Shown here: piece after piece, positions 1 to 12,222 of the stretch
Layout of the letters: each line of letters opens with the position of its first letter
Numbering within the stretch: the first letter of the stretch is position 1
Assembly (NCBI GenBank): GCA_031216915.1
Contig: CM062296.1
Span: 452,724,287 to 452,788,286, forward strand
Direction of reading: 5' to 3'
DNA: 64,000 nt
Source: Pictodentalium vernedei
Taxonomy: Eukaryota; Mollusca; Scaphopoda; Dentaliida; Dentaliidae
Notes under the pieces: generated by a model
What the model saw: only the letters and a program-made list of their open reading frames with translations
Told to the model about the DNA's origin: nothing
Databases searched by the model: none
Made by a program: the position numbers and the translations under genes

Positions 1-368
1 GGTGTGCAATAAAAGGTTAATCGAATATATATACAGAAACTATTGCATACACATGGAAATGAAGTGACTTAAATGGAAGATCCACTTGCGATAACATATG
101 AGTTTTTTCATGTTTAAGAATGGAAAATTCATGGGTGGCTAGATCATTTTAAGGAATACCTTGTTGTTGGTCATTCAGTATTGTACACACAACCTTTGTG
201 AACTAAGATTTTCATTGCATGTAACTTTATTTCTATTCTGTTAGAGAATGTATCTGTTATAATCTTTGCCAAATCTGATAGTCATGTTTGGTGAGAAGAT
301 GACTAATTTCTTACATTATTTTGCACTTTTCACTAACATTTGATTAATATTGTATTGGTTATTTCTAG
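1..368. other. Intron upstream of the WPD-loop exon
   Basis: AT-rich intronic sequence ending in the acceptor TTATTTCTAG. I see no exon, repeat family or RNA gene here. Continuity of the phosphatase reading frame requires more coding exons upstream of the window. Confidence 0.6.
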
Positions 369-520
369 GGAACAACGATTAGAACATTAAAGCATTTACA
401 GTTCTTAAAATGGCCTGATTTTGGATGTCCAAATGGCACGGATGAATTGATTGAGTTTCTACAAGCTGTTAAAACTCACATTCCTAAAAATTTTGCAAGT
501 CCAATTCTTGTGCACTGCAG
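369..520 (+). CDS. Receptor-type protein tyrosine phosphatase, WPD-loop exon
   Basis: Internal exon encoding 50 residues plus two bases of the next codon, in phase 0 from the acceptor (TTTCTAG before 369; donor GTATTC at 521). The reading contains LKWPDFGCP, the WPD loop whose Asp is the general acid of classical tyrosine phosphatases, and ends in LVHC, where the Cys is the catalytic nucleophile. The last two bases (AG) plus the first base of the exon at 15485 form the Ser of HCS. In this family the intracellular domain dephosphorylates phosphotyrosine proteins at the plasma membrane. The substrate-recognition loop and the extracellular region would be in upstream exons outside the window. 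The following intron is 14,964 bases and holds a whole DIRS retroelement. The family assignment is firm; the exact orthologue is not. Confidence 0.95.
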
Positions 521-990
521 GTATTCTTAGCATGTTTTTTCCATTAATATCACTGCATTGGTATTAATCTTTAATCCCATGTCTTGTCACTCTTACTTTC
601 AGACATAACATTATAAGTTTTAGTAATGAATTGATGGTAATATGGTTTGAGATTTGTGGCGCAGAGTTTATGTTCACCCGAGGTCATGCCTGATATTCAT
701 TTGCACCCGCATGACTGCACAGACCACAGGGTGTTATTGGTGAAAGTTAGATGCTATTGTTTATTTTGGTCAGATCACTGTCATAGTGAACAATGTCACC
801 TTTGCCACACATTTTTATGGCTTTGATTAATCCAGGATTTGTTATAATGTAGAATATTTTACACAGTGATGTTTAATGATAACATATGCTGCTGGAGCCA
901 TAAACACAGACGAAACTACACGAGCTCTCATCCAATTCGCGGTCGAGGATTTTAGTCCTTTTGGAACATATAGGTGGTAGTCATGCTTTG
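521..990. other. Intron sequence with an old repeat fragment
   Basis: Non-coding. About 880-960 shares wording with 48290-48400 (ACATRTGCTRCTGGARCCATAAA, then an AGCTCTCATCCAAT block), so it is a decayed dispersed repeat. Nothing else is recognised. Confidence 0.4.
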
Positions 991-1241
991 TTAACCCTTT
1001 ACCTAACATGAAAAGCAGACGACACTTGCAAAAAAAAATCTTGAATAACTAATTTTTTTCATTTTTTGTCTCAAAAACATAGGTTATGACCCCTCGTTGG
1101 AACGAGCTCGACGAGCTCGTTCCAACGAGGGGTCATAACCTATGTTTTTGAGACAAAAAATGAAAATATTTAAAAAATTAATTGGCGATTTTTTAGAATA
1201 GCGCTGGCCGGTTTTGGCCGTTACGTTGGGTAAAGGGTTAA
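991..1241. mobile_element. piggyBac-like MITE (TTAA-bounded), complete copy
   Basis: Begins TTAACCCTTTACC and ends GGTAAAGGGTTAA. Both ends carry the TTAA typical of piggyBac-type target sites and a CCCTTT terminal inverted repeat. The centre (1081-1140) is an almost perfect palindrome around GGAACGAGCTC/GAGCTCGTTCC. There is no coding capacity, so it is non-autonomous. It is closest to the copies at 40413-40655 and 36095-36217, which share the CAAAAAACATA(G/A)GTTATGA arms. Confidence 0.8.
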
Positions 1242-1418
1242 CCTTACAAAATTTTAAGACAGCAGTTCCAACTTTTATCCCACATTAACGGAAATATTTC
1301 TTTTTTTTTAATACAGACCTCATTATTTCCTTACTGGAACAAGGTCAAATCTAACCATCTGAATATGGTGATGGTCTGACTTTTCCTGTTTGTTAGAAAA
1401 CAGGTCAAAGCATCGATA

Positions 1419-1530
1419 TTAACCCTCTGCACACTGATGTCAAAACACCAAAATTTTAAGAATCATAATTTTTGCATAATGCAGCCAGGAGATCAGTCAA
1501 TTCAGTCTGGTTTGATAGAGTCCATTGACC
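1419..1530. mobile_element. Left arm of a second TTAA-type MITE
   Basis: Starts TTAACCCTCTGCACACTGATG at a TTAA. The complete relative at 48950-49141 has the same left end and a central hairpin of GAGCTC and CTCTGTCAAACAAGAT. Here the sequence runs into the tandem array at 1531 at the point where the right arm should begin. No matching right terminus is seen before 2790. Confidence 0.65.
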
Positions 1531-2766
1531 TCTGTCAAACAAGATTGAATTGATTAAACTCCTAGGTGCATTATGGGAATAAATTGCAAAATTTATCGAT
1601 TGACAAGCTTGCATTATTAAATCTGATTGTCAATACCTATGTGATCCAGAGTTGTTATTACCTTGTTCTAAATGAGAAAGTGTTACACAGATGACAAAAT
1701 GTCTTCAACAACGAGTGCAGTTTTCTGATGATGAAATCTGTCAAACAAGATTGAATTGGTTAAACTTCTAGGTGCATTATGGGAATACATTGCAAAATTT
1801 ATCTATTGACAAGCATGCATTATTAAATCTGATTGTCAATACCTATGTGATCCAGAGTTGTTATTACGTTGTTCTAAATGAGAAAGTGTTACACAGATGA
1901 CAAAATGTCTTCAACAACGAGTGCAGTTTTCTGATGATGAAATCTGTCAAACAAGATTGAATTGGTTAAACTCCTAGGTGCATTATGGGAATACATTGCA
2001 AAATTTATCTATTGACAAGCATGCATTATTAAATCTGATTGTCAATACCTATGTGATCCAGAGTTGTTATTACCTTGTTCTAAATGAGAAAGTGTTACAC
2101 AGATGACAAAATGTCTTTAACAACGAGTGCAGTTTTCTGATGATGAAATCTGTCAAACAAGATTGAATTGGTTAAACTCCTAGGTGCATTATGGGAATAC
2201 ATTGCAAAATTTATCTATTGACAAGCATGCATTATTAAATCTGATTGTCAATACCTATGTGATCCAGAGTTGTTATTACCTTGTTCTAAATGAGAAAGTG
2301 TTACACAGATGACAAAATGTCTTCAACAACGAGTGCAGTTTTCTGATGATGAAATCTGTCAAACAAGATTGAATTGGTTAAACTCCTAGGTGCATTATGG
2401 GAATACATTGCAAAATTTATCTATTGACAAGCATGCATTATTAAATCTGATTGTCAATACCTATGTGATCCAGAGTTGTTATTACCTTGTTCTAAATGAG
2501 AAAGTGTTACACAGATGACAAAATGTCTTCAACAACGAGTGCAGTTTTCCGATGATGAAATCTGTCAAACAAGATTGAATTGGTTAAACTCCTAGGTGCA
2601 TTATGGGAATAAATTGCTAAATTTATCGATTGACAAGCATGCATTATTAAATCTGATTGTCAATACCTATGTGATCCAGAGTTGTTATTACCTTGTTCTG
2701 AATGAGAAAGTGTTACACAGATGACAAAATATCTTCAACAATGAGTGCAGTTTTCTGATGATGAAA
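1531..2766. repeat. 206-bp tandem array, six units
   Basis: The landmark TCTGTCAAACAAGATTGAAT recurs at 1531, 1737, 1943, 2149, 2355 and 2561, exactly 206 bases each time, with only scattered substitutions between units. The last unit ends at 2766. The first bases of each unit match the right arm of the MITE at 48950-49141. The constant length and high similarity point to recent amplification or ongoing homogenisation. No open frame spans a unit. Confidence 0.9.
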
Positions 2767-2788
2767 TGGAGGTGAAAATGTGATGTCA

Positions 2789-3182
2789 AGGCCACACAAA
2801 GTAGATCTTCTGTTTCTCAGGCCATTATTTGTGAAATTGCATGCGGGCGAGGGTTTTTTATTTTATTTTTTATTTCAGTAATTACTTTTTTGCCACCAAA
2901 AGTTCATGTTCATTGTTCAAGTTTTAGGCCTCAATCTACAGAATAGCATGGGTGATGGTGTATTTCATCCCTTGAGTGCAAGAAGGCTATGCAATGCTAA
3001 AGCATTGCAAAGCCTTCTTACACTCAAGGGACAAATTCATCAATTTTTTTATCAGACATAAACCATATAATTTTTATTTTTTTTAAGTTTAAATTGGTTA
3101 TAAAAAGAGAGCATGCGGTAGCCATAAGGACCATGCGGGAGGGCCTGAGAAACAGATTTTTTAATTTTTTTAGGCCCAATGG
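2789..3182. mobile_element. Hairpin MITE (CTTGAGTGCAAGAAGGC family), copy 1
   Basis: Bounded by TCTTCTGTTTCTCAGGCC on the left and GGCCTGAGAAACAGATTTTT on the right. The core at 2969-3030 is a 62-base hairpin whose arms start CCCTTGAGTGCAAGAAGGCT. Related copies lie at 20395-20600 (partial), 31257-31980 (interrupted) and 34793-35190 (opposite orientation). A more distant hairpin lies at 35288-35362. Confidence 0.75.
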
Positions 3183-3372
3183 ATAAATTTGTCACCCCAT
3201 ATCTGCTTATGTAATACCACTTATTACCACTCCTTGGGCAGCCATATACCAGGCTGGCTTCGGGTAGGTAAAAACCTGTGCTACGTGAACAGACACAGTG
3301 GGATAACAAATAGTTTAGAGTTGCCTATTTTTCCTGAATAAGAAATATTTTCTTCCACTCCTAATATTATAA

Positions 3373-3509
3373 GTTACATGGCGTGTAGCTGGCTGATACA
3401 TTTCCATACAAGGCGATGAGTGTTCATATCAGGTGAGGCGAAGCCAAACCTGATATGAACACTCAGAGCCTTGTATGGAAATGTATCAGCCAGCTACACG
3501 CCATGTAAC
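3373..3509. repeat. Long, nearly perfect foldback
   Basis: Arms of about 60 bases, beginning GTTACATGGCGTGTAGCTGG and ending with its complement, around a short loop that itself contains GGCGAAGCC. The arms are almost free of mismatches, so the insertion is young or gene-converted. It lies in an intron on the sense strand of the phosphatase gene and would fold in the pre-mRNA. Confidence 0.85.
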
Positions 3510-6248
3510 ATATTTATTATGTCGAAAGTCCATGTAAATCAAGCGATTAATAATTTTCTCCATAAACAAACAACGGCCCGGAATTTATTTTTCAGGAACC
3601 ACTATTGATAGCACCGCGCAGAATCATGAACAGTAACAGGCACCGGTACGTGTAACCAGTGGCCAACTGGGCATAATGTGGAGGCCCCTTGCGTACATTT
3701 ACTGTTGTTACTACCTAAAAAGGACTAATAAAGCAGTTTTGAACATTAAAAATCACTTTTTTACTGTAGAGCAAACAATAACAATAACGCAACTTGAACT
3801 TTGAAGTTGAATCTGAAACGCACACCAACTTTCTGTTAATTCTGTTTGATCTTTTCAGACTACAAATATTATCTTCTGCCCATCTTTTTACATATTTAAT
3901 GTTTTAAATCACAAAATACAGTATCTTGAAAATATTTTCGGAACCTAAATTCTCTTATTTTGTTTTAATTCAGATTTTGAAAATTCGAAGTGAGGGGAAT
4001 TGCATCAAAATAGTAATGGCGGCTACTCACCTGATATTAATTAATATCAGGTGAGTAACCCGATACGGTGGAATCTTTAGAAGGTATTCCAGAATTTTGA
4101 TTGGACAAACTAACTTTGAGACATAATAAAACATATTATGGACTTAGCCTTATTTTTCATCTAAATTTTTTGGATTTTCTTTTATGGGAATCCAAAAGAA
4201 ACCAAGACACAGAGAAAGAAATTGAAGAAGGCAGACTCAATGGACTGTGCATGGTTGAACATTTATCCCCTCAGATACAATCTTATTGTTTCTCTAAGTT
4301 TGATATTTGTGTGAAGCCCAGAAAGTGGTGCACTGGTTGATTACTGCCGTGAACAAGTTCTGTTTTATTAGTACAGTATGGCCGCCGTGGACTCATCACT
4401 TTCATTGGGTGGGCAATATTTCCACAGACACAATGATATTAGATTCCAAATGCCAATTATATAGGAATAAACGTAAAAAATTTAATTAATGTAGCGCCGG
4501 GTACAACCCATGCTTCTTTAATTAAAATTTTACTGATGATGATTTTTATTACCGGGTAAATGCATATGTGGAAATCACTGCCTATGCATGGATTACATCC
4601 AGTCCTGAAGTGGAGTAATGGGAATTTAAATGTTTATATACATAATTGGGTCTGGTAACCAATGCCTAGGAGTCTTCCAAATTGGGCAATGTAGGTGTAA
4701 AGGATAGCCTATATTTGACTTTATAGTTGTGTTGTGGTTATAATACAGCCCTAGATGCTGAAAATGACTGTATGCACCAACAAACAAACACCTTAGCCTG
4801 ATTAGTGCCACAAGATGGCCTGGAAGTTATGTAATATGAGAATTTTTTCAGTCTCATCACTGAAGAAAATCTATATAATCATGTAGCCATTTTTGAGAAC
4901 AGTCGTGTAAATAATGCTGAATAACACCTAAGACATTCATATAAATATTGCCAGGCAACTCAATCTTAGTGGCCGGGTTGTTTATATATTTGAAATGATA
5001 AAATACAAAATTTCTAATGGTGATGATTTGGAGTGGATGGAATCCAATAAGATTCTCATTTACAGGAATATTGCAGGAGTTAGATTCCCAGATTCTTGTT
5101 GAAAATGAGGCCTGGAAATGACTAATCAGAATTTAATTACATACCGGTAGTTAAAGATAGGGATACATAACCTTTTTAACTTCTGCGGTATTGGATGTCT
5201 TGATTTTCAATCCCTACCCTAAAGATTTTGTTTGAGACTAAACATTTTGATACCAGCCACTGATTTGAAAGCATAAAACATTGGATAGCTTCAACTTATC
5301 AGATTTAGAACTATGTCACATACAAATGAAAAAATTAAGAGAATGTCTGACCACCTTCAGTCTTTACCAACACAGAGGATATCAAAATTTGTTATTTGAA
5401 ATATTTTTTTAAATTTAAAAAAAAATTTCAACAAAACCATAACCCCTCCTCTTCATGCCACAAAATCCTGTAAAAGCTAACACCAACATGATAGTGGAAA
5501 AAGTTGATAAGATTTGCTGACAAGCCTCACATATATAGATTACTAATTTTCAATGTAACTTTGTCTGGTAATCTCGTCTCGGCTGGCCATCAGGTTCTGC
5601 CTGGTCTTTGCATTTGATAAATGTGCTGTACATGACCAGTCTACTTCTTGCTCTGGCACCTTATGGTATTAAATGCACATGATGGGGCCAAATCAGAAGG
5701 GTCCAGCTCAATTAAGGTTCCTTCCAACTCACACCATTTGCAAATGCAATAGTCGATCTATATTAAAAGACAATAATGACACTTCATGATGTTGCATTAC
5801 AATTTTATTTTATTTTTTTCCCTTTTCAATCTAGATATCTCCTTCATTTCTTTCTGTACTTTCTTCTTCTACATACCTGTTCCTATCTATCCACCTGTTA
5901 CTCTCTTTCTCCCTTAGTTAGGGGAAGCAGGAAGACAGCCAATCAGGCTATGCCTCTCCCTGCTGGTATACATAAGTAAACTTGTTGGTCTCAAACTGAT
6001 TGGTTTGAAATTCTGTATTGTGATTTGTACATTTTATGTAAATTGTGTTTTATTTTCTGTATACTGATGAATAAAAAATATACCAAAATATATCATATAC
6101 CATATGACCTCTCATTGGAATGACCTTGATGAGCTTGTGTCATTGATGGGGTCACATGATAGGTTTTTTACAACTGCTCAGTTTGTAAATTATGTGGGCA
6201 GGTGCTGCTGATTTGTTAGGTAAACGCCTTAGGAATAACAAAAAGTAA
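3510..6248. other. AT-rich intron, no gene seen
   Basis: No coding exon recognised. It contains a short perfect palindrome near 4027-4052 (CACCTGATATTAATTAATAT centred), a repeat fragment near 4600-4650 that resembles 13735-13765, and a decayed copy of the GGAACGAGCTC MITE family at about 6095-6225, ending GGTAAACGCCTTA. Longer open frames here lack homology I can recognise and have no splice context. Confidence 0.45.
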
Positions 6249-6262
6249 TATTTTTATACTGT

Positions 6263-6442
6263 ACCAATGACCCAGACTTAGTTGGAGCTAACTCTTAAAT
6301 TCTAGGGCCAAACACAAATTTTGCCCCCACAATCCCCAAAATTTGCATCAAAATCAAAAAAATAGATGCCCTATGTGGTCCTTCATACTTTTGTCCACTG
6401 CGCGTGCGCAGTGTCCAGGAAGTACCGAAATTGGAGCCAAAT
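6263..6442 (+). repeat. Left inverted terminal repeat of the DIRS element
   Basis: Starts ACCAATGACCCAGACTTAG and aligns over about 180 bases, with roughly nine in ten bases matching by eye, to the reverse complement of the right repeat. It contains ACTGCGCGTGCGCAGTG at 6398-6414, one change from the NRF1-type palindrome. The true left end is probably slightly further out, near 6249, because the internal complementary region includes TTTTTATACTGTACC. Confidence 0.85.
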
Positions 6443-8239
6443 CCTTTTTCTTTGTTTGGCCCTTCAATCAGTAACATCTCACTGATATCTGTACTTATAA
6501 TCTCAGTTAAAATGATGCCAGACACAAAATCATGAAAGAAATGGTGGATCTGAGGATGAAAAAAGAGGATGAGAGGAAGAAACAGTGGAAGGATGTGTTC
6601 AGGGCTGTAACTTATAATTTTTATGCAAAATTATTTCATATTCCCTAATTTTGGGGCATGGGCCTTATGTTTACATTCTTGTTATGAAATTTCCACAGTT
6701 TGTTCAGAGTTTCCTCTCTCCCTTTCCCCTTGCTATTCTCCCATGCTTTTGGCATAATTTTTGTAATTTTTTTTTTACTCAAATTTCTTGGGAGTTTTGG
6801 CTTGGTAACAGAATGTTTATTCTATTTTTCCCCATGGTTACGTCCTCACCCTAGGGTGGTTAGGCATTTTGGTCATGCATCTACCATCCGATGTACTGCA
6901 GTTTCTTCTCAGGAAGCCTCTGTTTTACACCGGATAGTGTTAAAATTGGTTACTGATTTCGGGCCATATTTTAAGTGCCTGGAGTCTTGTTTCCAGTTTT
7001 TATTCACTTTTGTTTACATTGACAACGGTTACTTCTGACAGTGATTCCTTGTCTTCTATTAGTTCTGCTCATAGCCAGATTTAGGATCCATTTGGGCTCA
7101 TCGTTCCCATTGGGAACTTGGGCTCATCTTGAAATTTTTTCGAAAAAATTTGTTCTTTTGAATTAATTTTCGAAATGTTTGTAATGGATTATTATTTTAT
7201 GTATCTTTGTTTTCAAGGGTTGGTGCGAGTACAATGACTGTTTAATATTTTTTCAAAATGAAAGAATATTGTTCAATTGTAAATCGAGGAAGTCTTCCTC
7301 TGATTCTCGTGTTCATTGTATTTGCTGTAGTCTGTGTACTTGCACTAATTCTTGCTCAGTGTGTGCCAATTCAGATGACAAACGTTGGAGACGTGTGTCA
7401 CGGCATATTGTTAGTGGTGAGAGGTCCATGCCAGTCCTCTCTCCACAGGGTCACTCTAGTTTTTTCAGTCTCTTTTTCAGAGGAACAAGAACAGGGTGAT
7501 GTTTCCTTGATTTCTTCAAAAGTGTGCTTCCGTCGTCGCAATAATGAGCTAGCAGCAATGTGCTCAAAGAAATGCGGCAAGTGCCTAAGAGGTTCCTAGT
7601 AGGATCGACGGTCACTTGTCGCCCGCTAGTTCCCCCGGTGAAGCAATCATTCACAAAATGGTTGTGATGCCAGGTTCATCCGTTGTGGTCCAGGAGAGGA
7701 GAAGGGGTGTTGCGAGCACTATAATCTCGGATCACGCACACCCGGCGACGACAGATCGGAGGATGGAATGGAGGAAGCCAGTCAGTCTGGTAGCTAGCTC
7801 GTCCAGGTCTACCCGGACCGCGAGTGAGAGAGGCCCACTCTCTCTTACAACAATATCTGGGCCCAGATGTTGTATGTAATGTTCGTTAGTCGGAGCATAC
7901 GTCCACTCCTCCTGCTCGGGACACTCCGTCGCATAGACAGTCCGACGCAGCTTGTCTATTGGCTTCCTCATCCTCACATCAGCACACACGACCGCACCTT
8001 GGCTTGTGACCGCAGATATCCAGCCTGCTTCGCCAACCAGGAAGTCCACGTCAACCAGGTCACGCCATCCGCTAGCCAAGGACACGAGGCCTTTCCAGTC
8101 GGGACATTCGCATGTGAGAAGTATGCAGGAATTAACGTCCTAGGAGGTTCCAGCGGCTAAATTACGTAAGACGTGGCTCCACAGGCCTCCGTGACGGACT
8201 TGCTATCACAGATAGCTCAATTCATCGCAGTATCCCAGC

Positions 8240-8965
8240 AGCCATCAGAAACTTTTTTCAGAAAAGAAACTGTCTGAGGAAGCTGGATTGGTTCGCTCCC
8301 CTGCAGAGTCAGAAAGGGACGACCGAGATTTTCCTGTGGTCCAGTTGGATGGTAAAAGGGAATCAGCTGAGCTGAAATTTTCCCTTTCCGGACAACTTAA
8401 GGTGACCGTAGATTTCATCCGGCAACACCTTTTAGAGTTGTTTCTCCGGACCAAAATGCTGAAACTGAAACTGTCACTGGACACAGATTTATTCGGCTGG
8501 AATAGGGACATTGCACCTGACTTTCCGACCCAGTCCAGAAATGTCACGCAGACATTTGTACTTCTTAATGACGCTATATTCAAGCTAGCCTCTAAGACTG
8601 GCAAATCAGGTTTCTTATCGTCTCATGCTCTACAGCTGCCTTTCATCATTCATAAAAATAGATTTGAAACAGCAGGACAGGGCGTGCCGAGAGTTCCTCT
8701 GCGTTTAGACGACCAGGCAGACGACTTGGAGTTGTCATTGCCGGCATCTGTGTCAATTTATTCCAGTACACTGGTGACGACTATCTTGTCTAACAGAAAG
8801 ATCAGTTTAGACGCATTATCTTACGCAGATCACCTTACCAGAGCGTTATCATTACATCTTGAAGGAAAGAATTCCAGGATGTTCAAAACTTCCTTGAGAG
8901 TTCTTTCTAGGGCCATAGCATATTCTACGTATAACTCCGCCCTTTCAGTGGCAATATGGAGTTAG
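8240..8965 (+). pseudogene. DIRS gag-like reading frame (degenerate)
   Basis: The longest open stretch upstream of the reverse transcriptase. It reads through SEKKLSEEAGLVRSPAESE and ends ...NSALSVAIWS before a stop at 8963. The hydrophilic, helix-rich composition and the position in front of the RT fit a DIRS gag-type protein. I recognise no zinc knuckle. No ATG is convincing, and the start given is only where the open frame becomes plausible. The frame then breaks before the RT segment. Confidence 0.5.
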
Positions 8966-9565
8966 TCAGACATGATGCTTCCCTGGCTGCATCCACAAGA
9001 GTGGATAGTAAGGTGAAAAACTCTCTTCCAGTCTCTCCGGTCTCAGGAGATCTTCTCTTTGATGGTAAGCTTTCTATAATCTATAATCAGATTACTAAGA
9101 AAGCTTCGGATTCTCTGCTTTTAAGTCCGCTTTGAAAAAGTCAGCAGGGAGGAGTAAGGCAGGCACTTCGGGGGCGAATACGTCCAAGGGAAGTTCCTGT
9201 AGAGGATGTAAGAAAGCCTCTACGTCTTACTCTGGAGACCGTCAGAGTAGCGACTCAGGTAGGGGTTGTAATGCTGGCCGAGATAACCGGTCAGACGCCC
9301 CTAGGTCGACTGGGTGAGGTGCGGGTCATGGAGGACGTGGTTTCTCCTCCCGCAAGCCTCGTAGGGCCAGGAGGTGATGGTCTAAACCTCTATTGCGTTC
9401 CAGTGGGCGGATGGCTGTCAAGATTCTTAACCAATTGGTTGTCAATTCGGACGACCCATGGGTGCAAGGGGTTATTTCCAAAGGTCTAAAACTGTCCTTC
9501 AAGGAAAAACCTCTGTTAACTCGAAGTCCATGCTGGACTTAGCTTCCGTTAAACGTTCAGAAGAG

Positions 9566-10412
9566 AGATTCGCTTCTGTCAGAAGTTCAATCTCTTCTGG
9601 ACAAGAATGCTATAGACGTCATAGAAAACCAGGAATCTCCAGTTTTCTACAGTCACCTGTTCCTGGTTCCAAAACCAGATGGCTCGTTTCGTCCAGTTAT
9701 AGATCTGAGCTGGATAAACAAGCTGATCGTGGCTCCAAAATTTTATATGGAGACCATCCGATCGGTCAGAGCGAGCATTTGAGTGAACGATTATGCTGCG
9801 AGCATAGATCTCAAGGATGTGTACTTTCACGTCATGGTACATCCGGCGTTCAGAAAGTATCTTCGATTCGCTGTCCTAGGAGTTGTTTATCAGTTCCGAG
9901 CAATGATGCTCTGGTCTGAATCTAGCGCCCTGAGCCTTCACTCGAATAATGAACTTGGTAATGACTCATTTCCGAGCTCATTCGTCTGTGGTAATGTCGG
10001 CCTACTTGGACGACATTCTTCAGAGGTACGGCAGCAAGTTAACGCTTCAGAACGAGGTTCAGAGTCTGCTTCAATTGCTCCGACGTCTCGGTTTCATAGT
10101 AAACGAAAAGAAGTCGGATCTAGTGCTGTCCAAGTCATTCACCCACGTGGGAATGAGCTTAGAGACGCACAACAATCTCATTCGTCTGCCGTTAACCAGA
10201 GCGAAATTAGTCAGTTGTTATGCTCGCTTTTGTCTTCACTCGGATGTAGTAACAGCAAGAGAATTCATGAGACTGACAGGTTTGTGCGGAGCCGCTGCGG
10301 ATCTTATTCCGATTGGTCGGCTATGCACTCGTCCACTCCAGATATTTTTTACTCTGAATTGGAGTGTGAAGACTCGAAACGAAAATCGTCTTGTCGAATC
10401 ATGTGAAACATG
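9566..10412 (+). pseudogene. DIRS reverse transcriptase (frameshifted)
   Basis: Reads in pieces. The N-terminal part includes LVPKPDGSFRPVIDLS and ends at an in-frame TGA at 9780-9782. The same frame resumes with SIDLKDVYFHVMVHPAF and YQFRA. A shift of about one base near 9905-9930 then moves to the frame with GLNLAP, a TGA at 9931-9933, and AYLDDIL, the catalytic Asp pair of reverse transcriptases. Motif order and wording match retroelement RTs of the DIRS/gypsy-like type. At least two stops and one frameshift make it non-functional. Confidence 0.88.
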
Positions 10413-10440
10413 AGATTCAGACTTGAGCAGGTATTCAGTG

Positions 10441-11124
10441 GTTAACTCAGAGAGTACCCCTGCAACTGCAGGATCCAATTTTTACAATATTGACGGATGC
10501 GAGTCAAACAGGTTGGGGCGCAACTTTGAGCCCATCAGATTCGAGGTGCCAGGGTCTTTGGGATCCGCAGTTCCTAAACAAGCACATAAACATCAAAGAG
10601 ATGATGTCAATTGGCTTGCGCTACGTCAGTGGATGAACATTATTCAGAATTCGCATGTTCAAATTCTGTCCGACAATTCTACAGTAGTAGCATATATTCG
10701 GAACCAGGGAGACACTCTTTCTATTCCGTTGTTCAATCTAACGGTAAGAATCCTTCTGTTTGTCCTAGATCATCAATTTCTTCTATTGGTCCGTCATATT
10801 CTGGGTTGTCTGAACGTTCTAGCGGACTCCCTTTCTCGGAAAGGTCATATGTTGCCATCAGAATGGACTCTCAACAAACGAGTATTCAATTAGATTTGCT
10901 ACCTATGGGATCGTCCTATGATAGACTTATTTGCGACGCATCTCAACAGTCAGTTGCAGACGTATGTGTCGTCATGCCCAGATCCTCGAGCGTTTGCAGT
11001 ATCTTACTGCAAGATTCTGTTGGTAGCATCTCTGTCACCCCAGAGACCATGGATAAATCTACTCCGGTGTCTGTTGTGGGACATTTTGCAGAAGCTTCCT
11101 CCACGGGAGGACCTTCTTTCGTAG
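10441..11124 (+). pseudogene. DIRS RNase H and connection region (degenerate)
   Basis: One frame reads ILTDASQTGWGATLSP and HINIKEMM, giving the first Asp and the Glu of RNase H. A second frame continues with VQILSDNSTVVAYI and LNVLADSLSR, giving the remaining acidic residues. After a stop at 10891-10893 the same frame reads MIDLFATHLNSQLQTYVS and PDPRAFAV, a block commonly found between RNase H and the recombinase in DIRS elements. The frame change within the domain and the stops show decay. Confidence 0.85.
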
Positions 11125-11249
11125 GGGAAATCGCGCACACTGCATCACAACCCACTAGGTCTCAACCTTCACGTATTTCCGTTGTGCAGTCCTTCTTGCA
11201 TGGCAAGCATTTTACAGGACGAGCAGTGGACACAATTTCTAACTGTAGG

Positions 11250-12222
11250 AGGACCTCCTCTTCGCTAAATTATGCTGCTAAGTGGAAGGTTTTCTCTCGA
11301 TGGTGTAGAGATCATTCTGTTGATTTTATGATCCCTCCAATCCAGACATTGCTAATTTTTGGTCTACTTGTTTGACGAGATCAAACTGCAGCCAAATACT
11401 ATTAAGGGTTATAAGTCTATGCTATCGGATACCTATCCTCATCATGATAGCTTACAGATTGGATCTAATGTCTCTTTATCTAAGTTAGTGTAAAACTTTT
11501 CGCTAAATAAACCTAGAACCCTTAGGTTAATTCCTAAGTGGAATTTAGCTTGGGTTCTTCTGAAGCTAAAAGAAGCGCCATTTGAACCTCTTGATACAGT
11601 GGATTTCAAATACTTATCTTATAAGACAGCTTTTCTCTTAGCCTTCTCTTCTGCTAGAAGAGTTAGTGAGCTTCATGCACTATCTGTTGATGATTTTCAC
11701 TATCGTAGTTTTGGTAATACTGTTACATTGACTACTAATGTTGGATTTTTGGCTAAGAATCAGGCTCCTAATCAGTACCCTGAACCTATTGTTATTAAGG
11801 CTCTTCCATCTCCAGACGGTCATAGGCCTTTGCTTTGTCCAATCAGAGCTATGCGTATTTACAAACGTTGATCTGAGTTTATCAGAAAGGAACGTAAGCA
11901 TTTCTTTCTGTCTTTGCTGCCTAATAGAAAGGACATTACGGTCCATTCCATTGCAAGGTGGATTCAATTAACTATCCGTACTGCTTATGATAAATTATCT
12001 TCATCTCAGCAGTCTGCACTTAAGATTTAGGTGCATGAAGTAATAGCGCTGTCTACATCTTGGGCTTATGCTAATAGTGTTGCTGTTACTGATTTGATGA
12101 AGGCTGCATATTGGTCTCAGCCTTCCATGTTCACGAATTTTTATCTTAGAAATATTGAGTCCATTTCTGGCGACCTGCGTTGTTTAGGTCCGTTATCTGT
12201 TGCTCAGAATGTCGTCCACTAA
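11250..12222 (+). pseudogene. DIRS tyrosine recombinase (degenerate, second Arg lost)
   Basis: From about 11350 one frame runs to 12222 with three in-frame stops (TAA 11491-11493, TGA 11869-11871, TAG 12028-12030). The N-terminal core-binding-like part reads NYAAKWKVFSRWCRDHSVDF. The catalytic part has AFSSARRVSELHALS, with the first active-site Arg, then HEVIALSTSWA where the family has H-x-x-R, so the second Arg is Ile here (codon ATA). The end reads PSMFTNFYLRNI, with the likely nucleophilic Tyr. Loss of the Arg and three stops make the protein inactive. Confidence 0.87.

Noticed and set aside
1531..2766. CRISPR-like or centromeric array
   Set aside because: There are no constant-repeat/variable-spacer alternations, and six units are too few to call a centromeric satellite. 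It is a local 206-base tandem repeat.
7258..8160. Overlapping open frames of 60-117 codons on both strands left of the DIRS gag-like frame
   Set aside because: Mutually overlapping, no conserved motif, and inside the 5' part of a decayed retroelement. Treated as chance frames in GC-richer element DNA.
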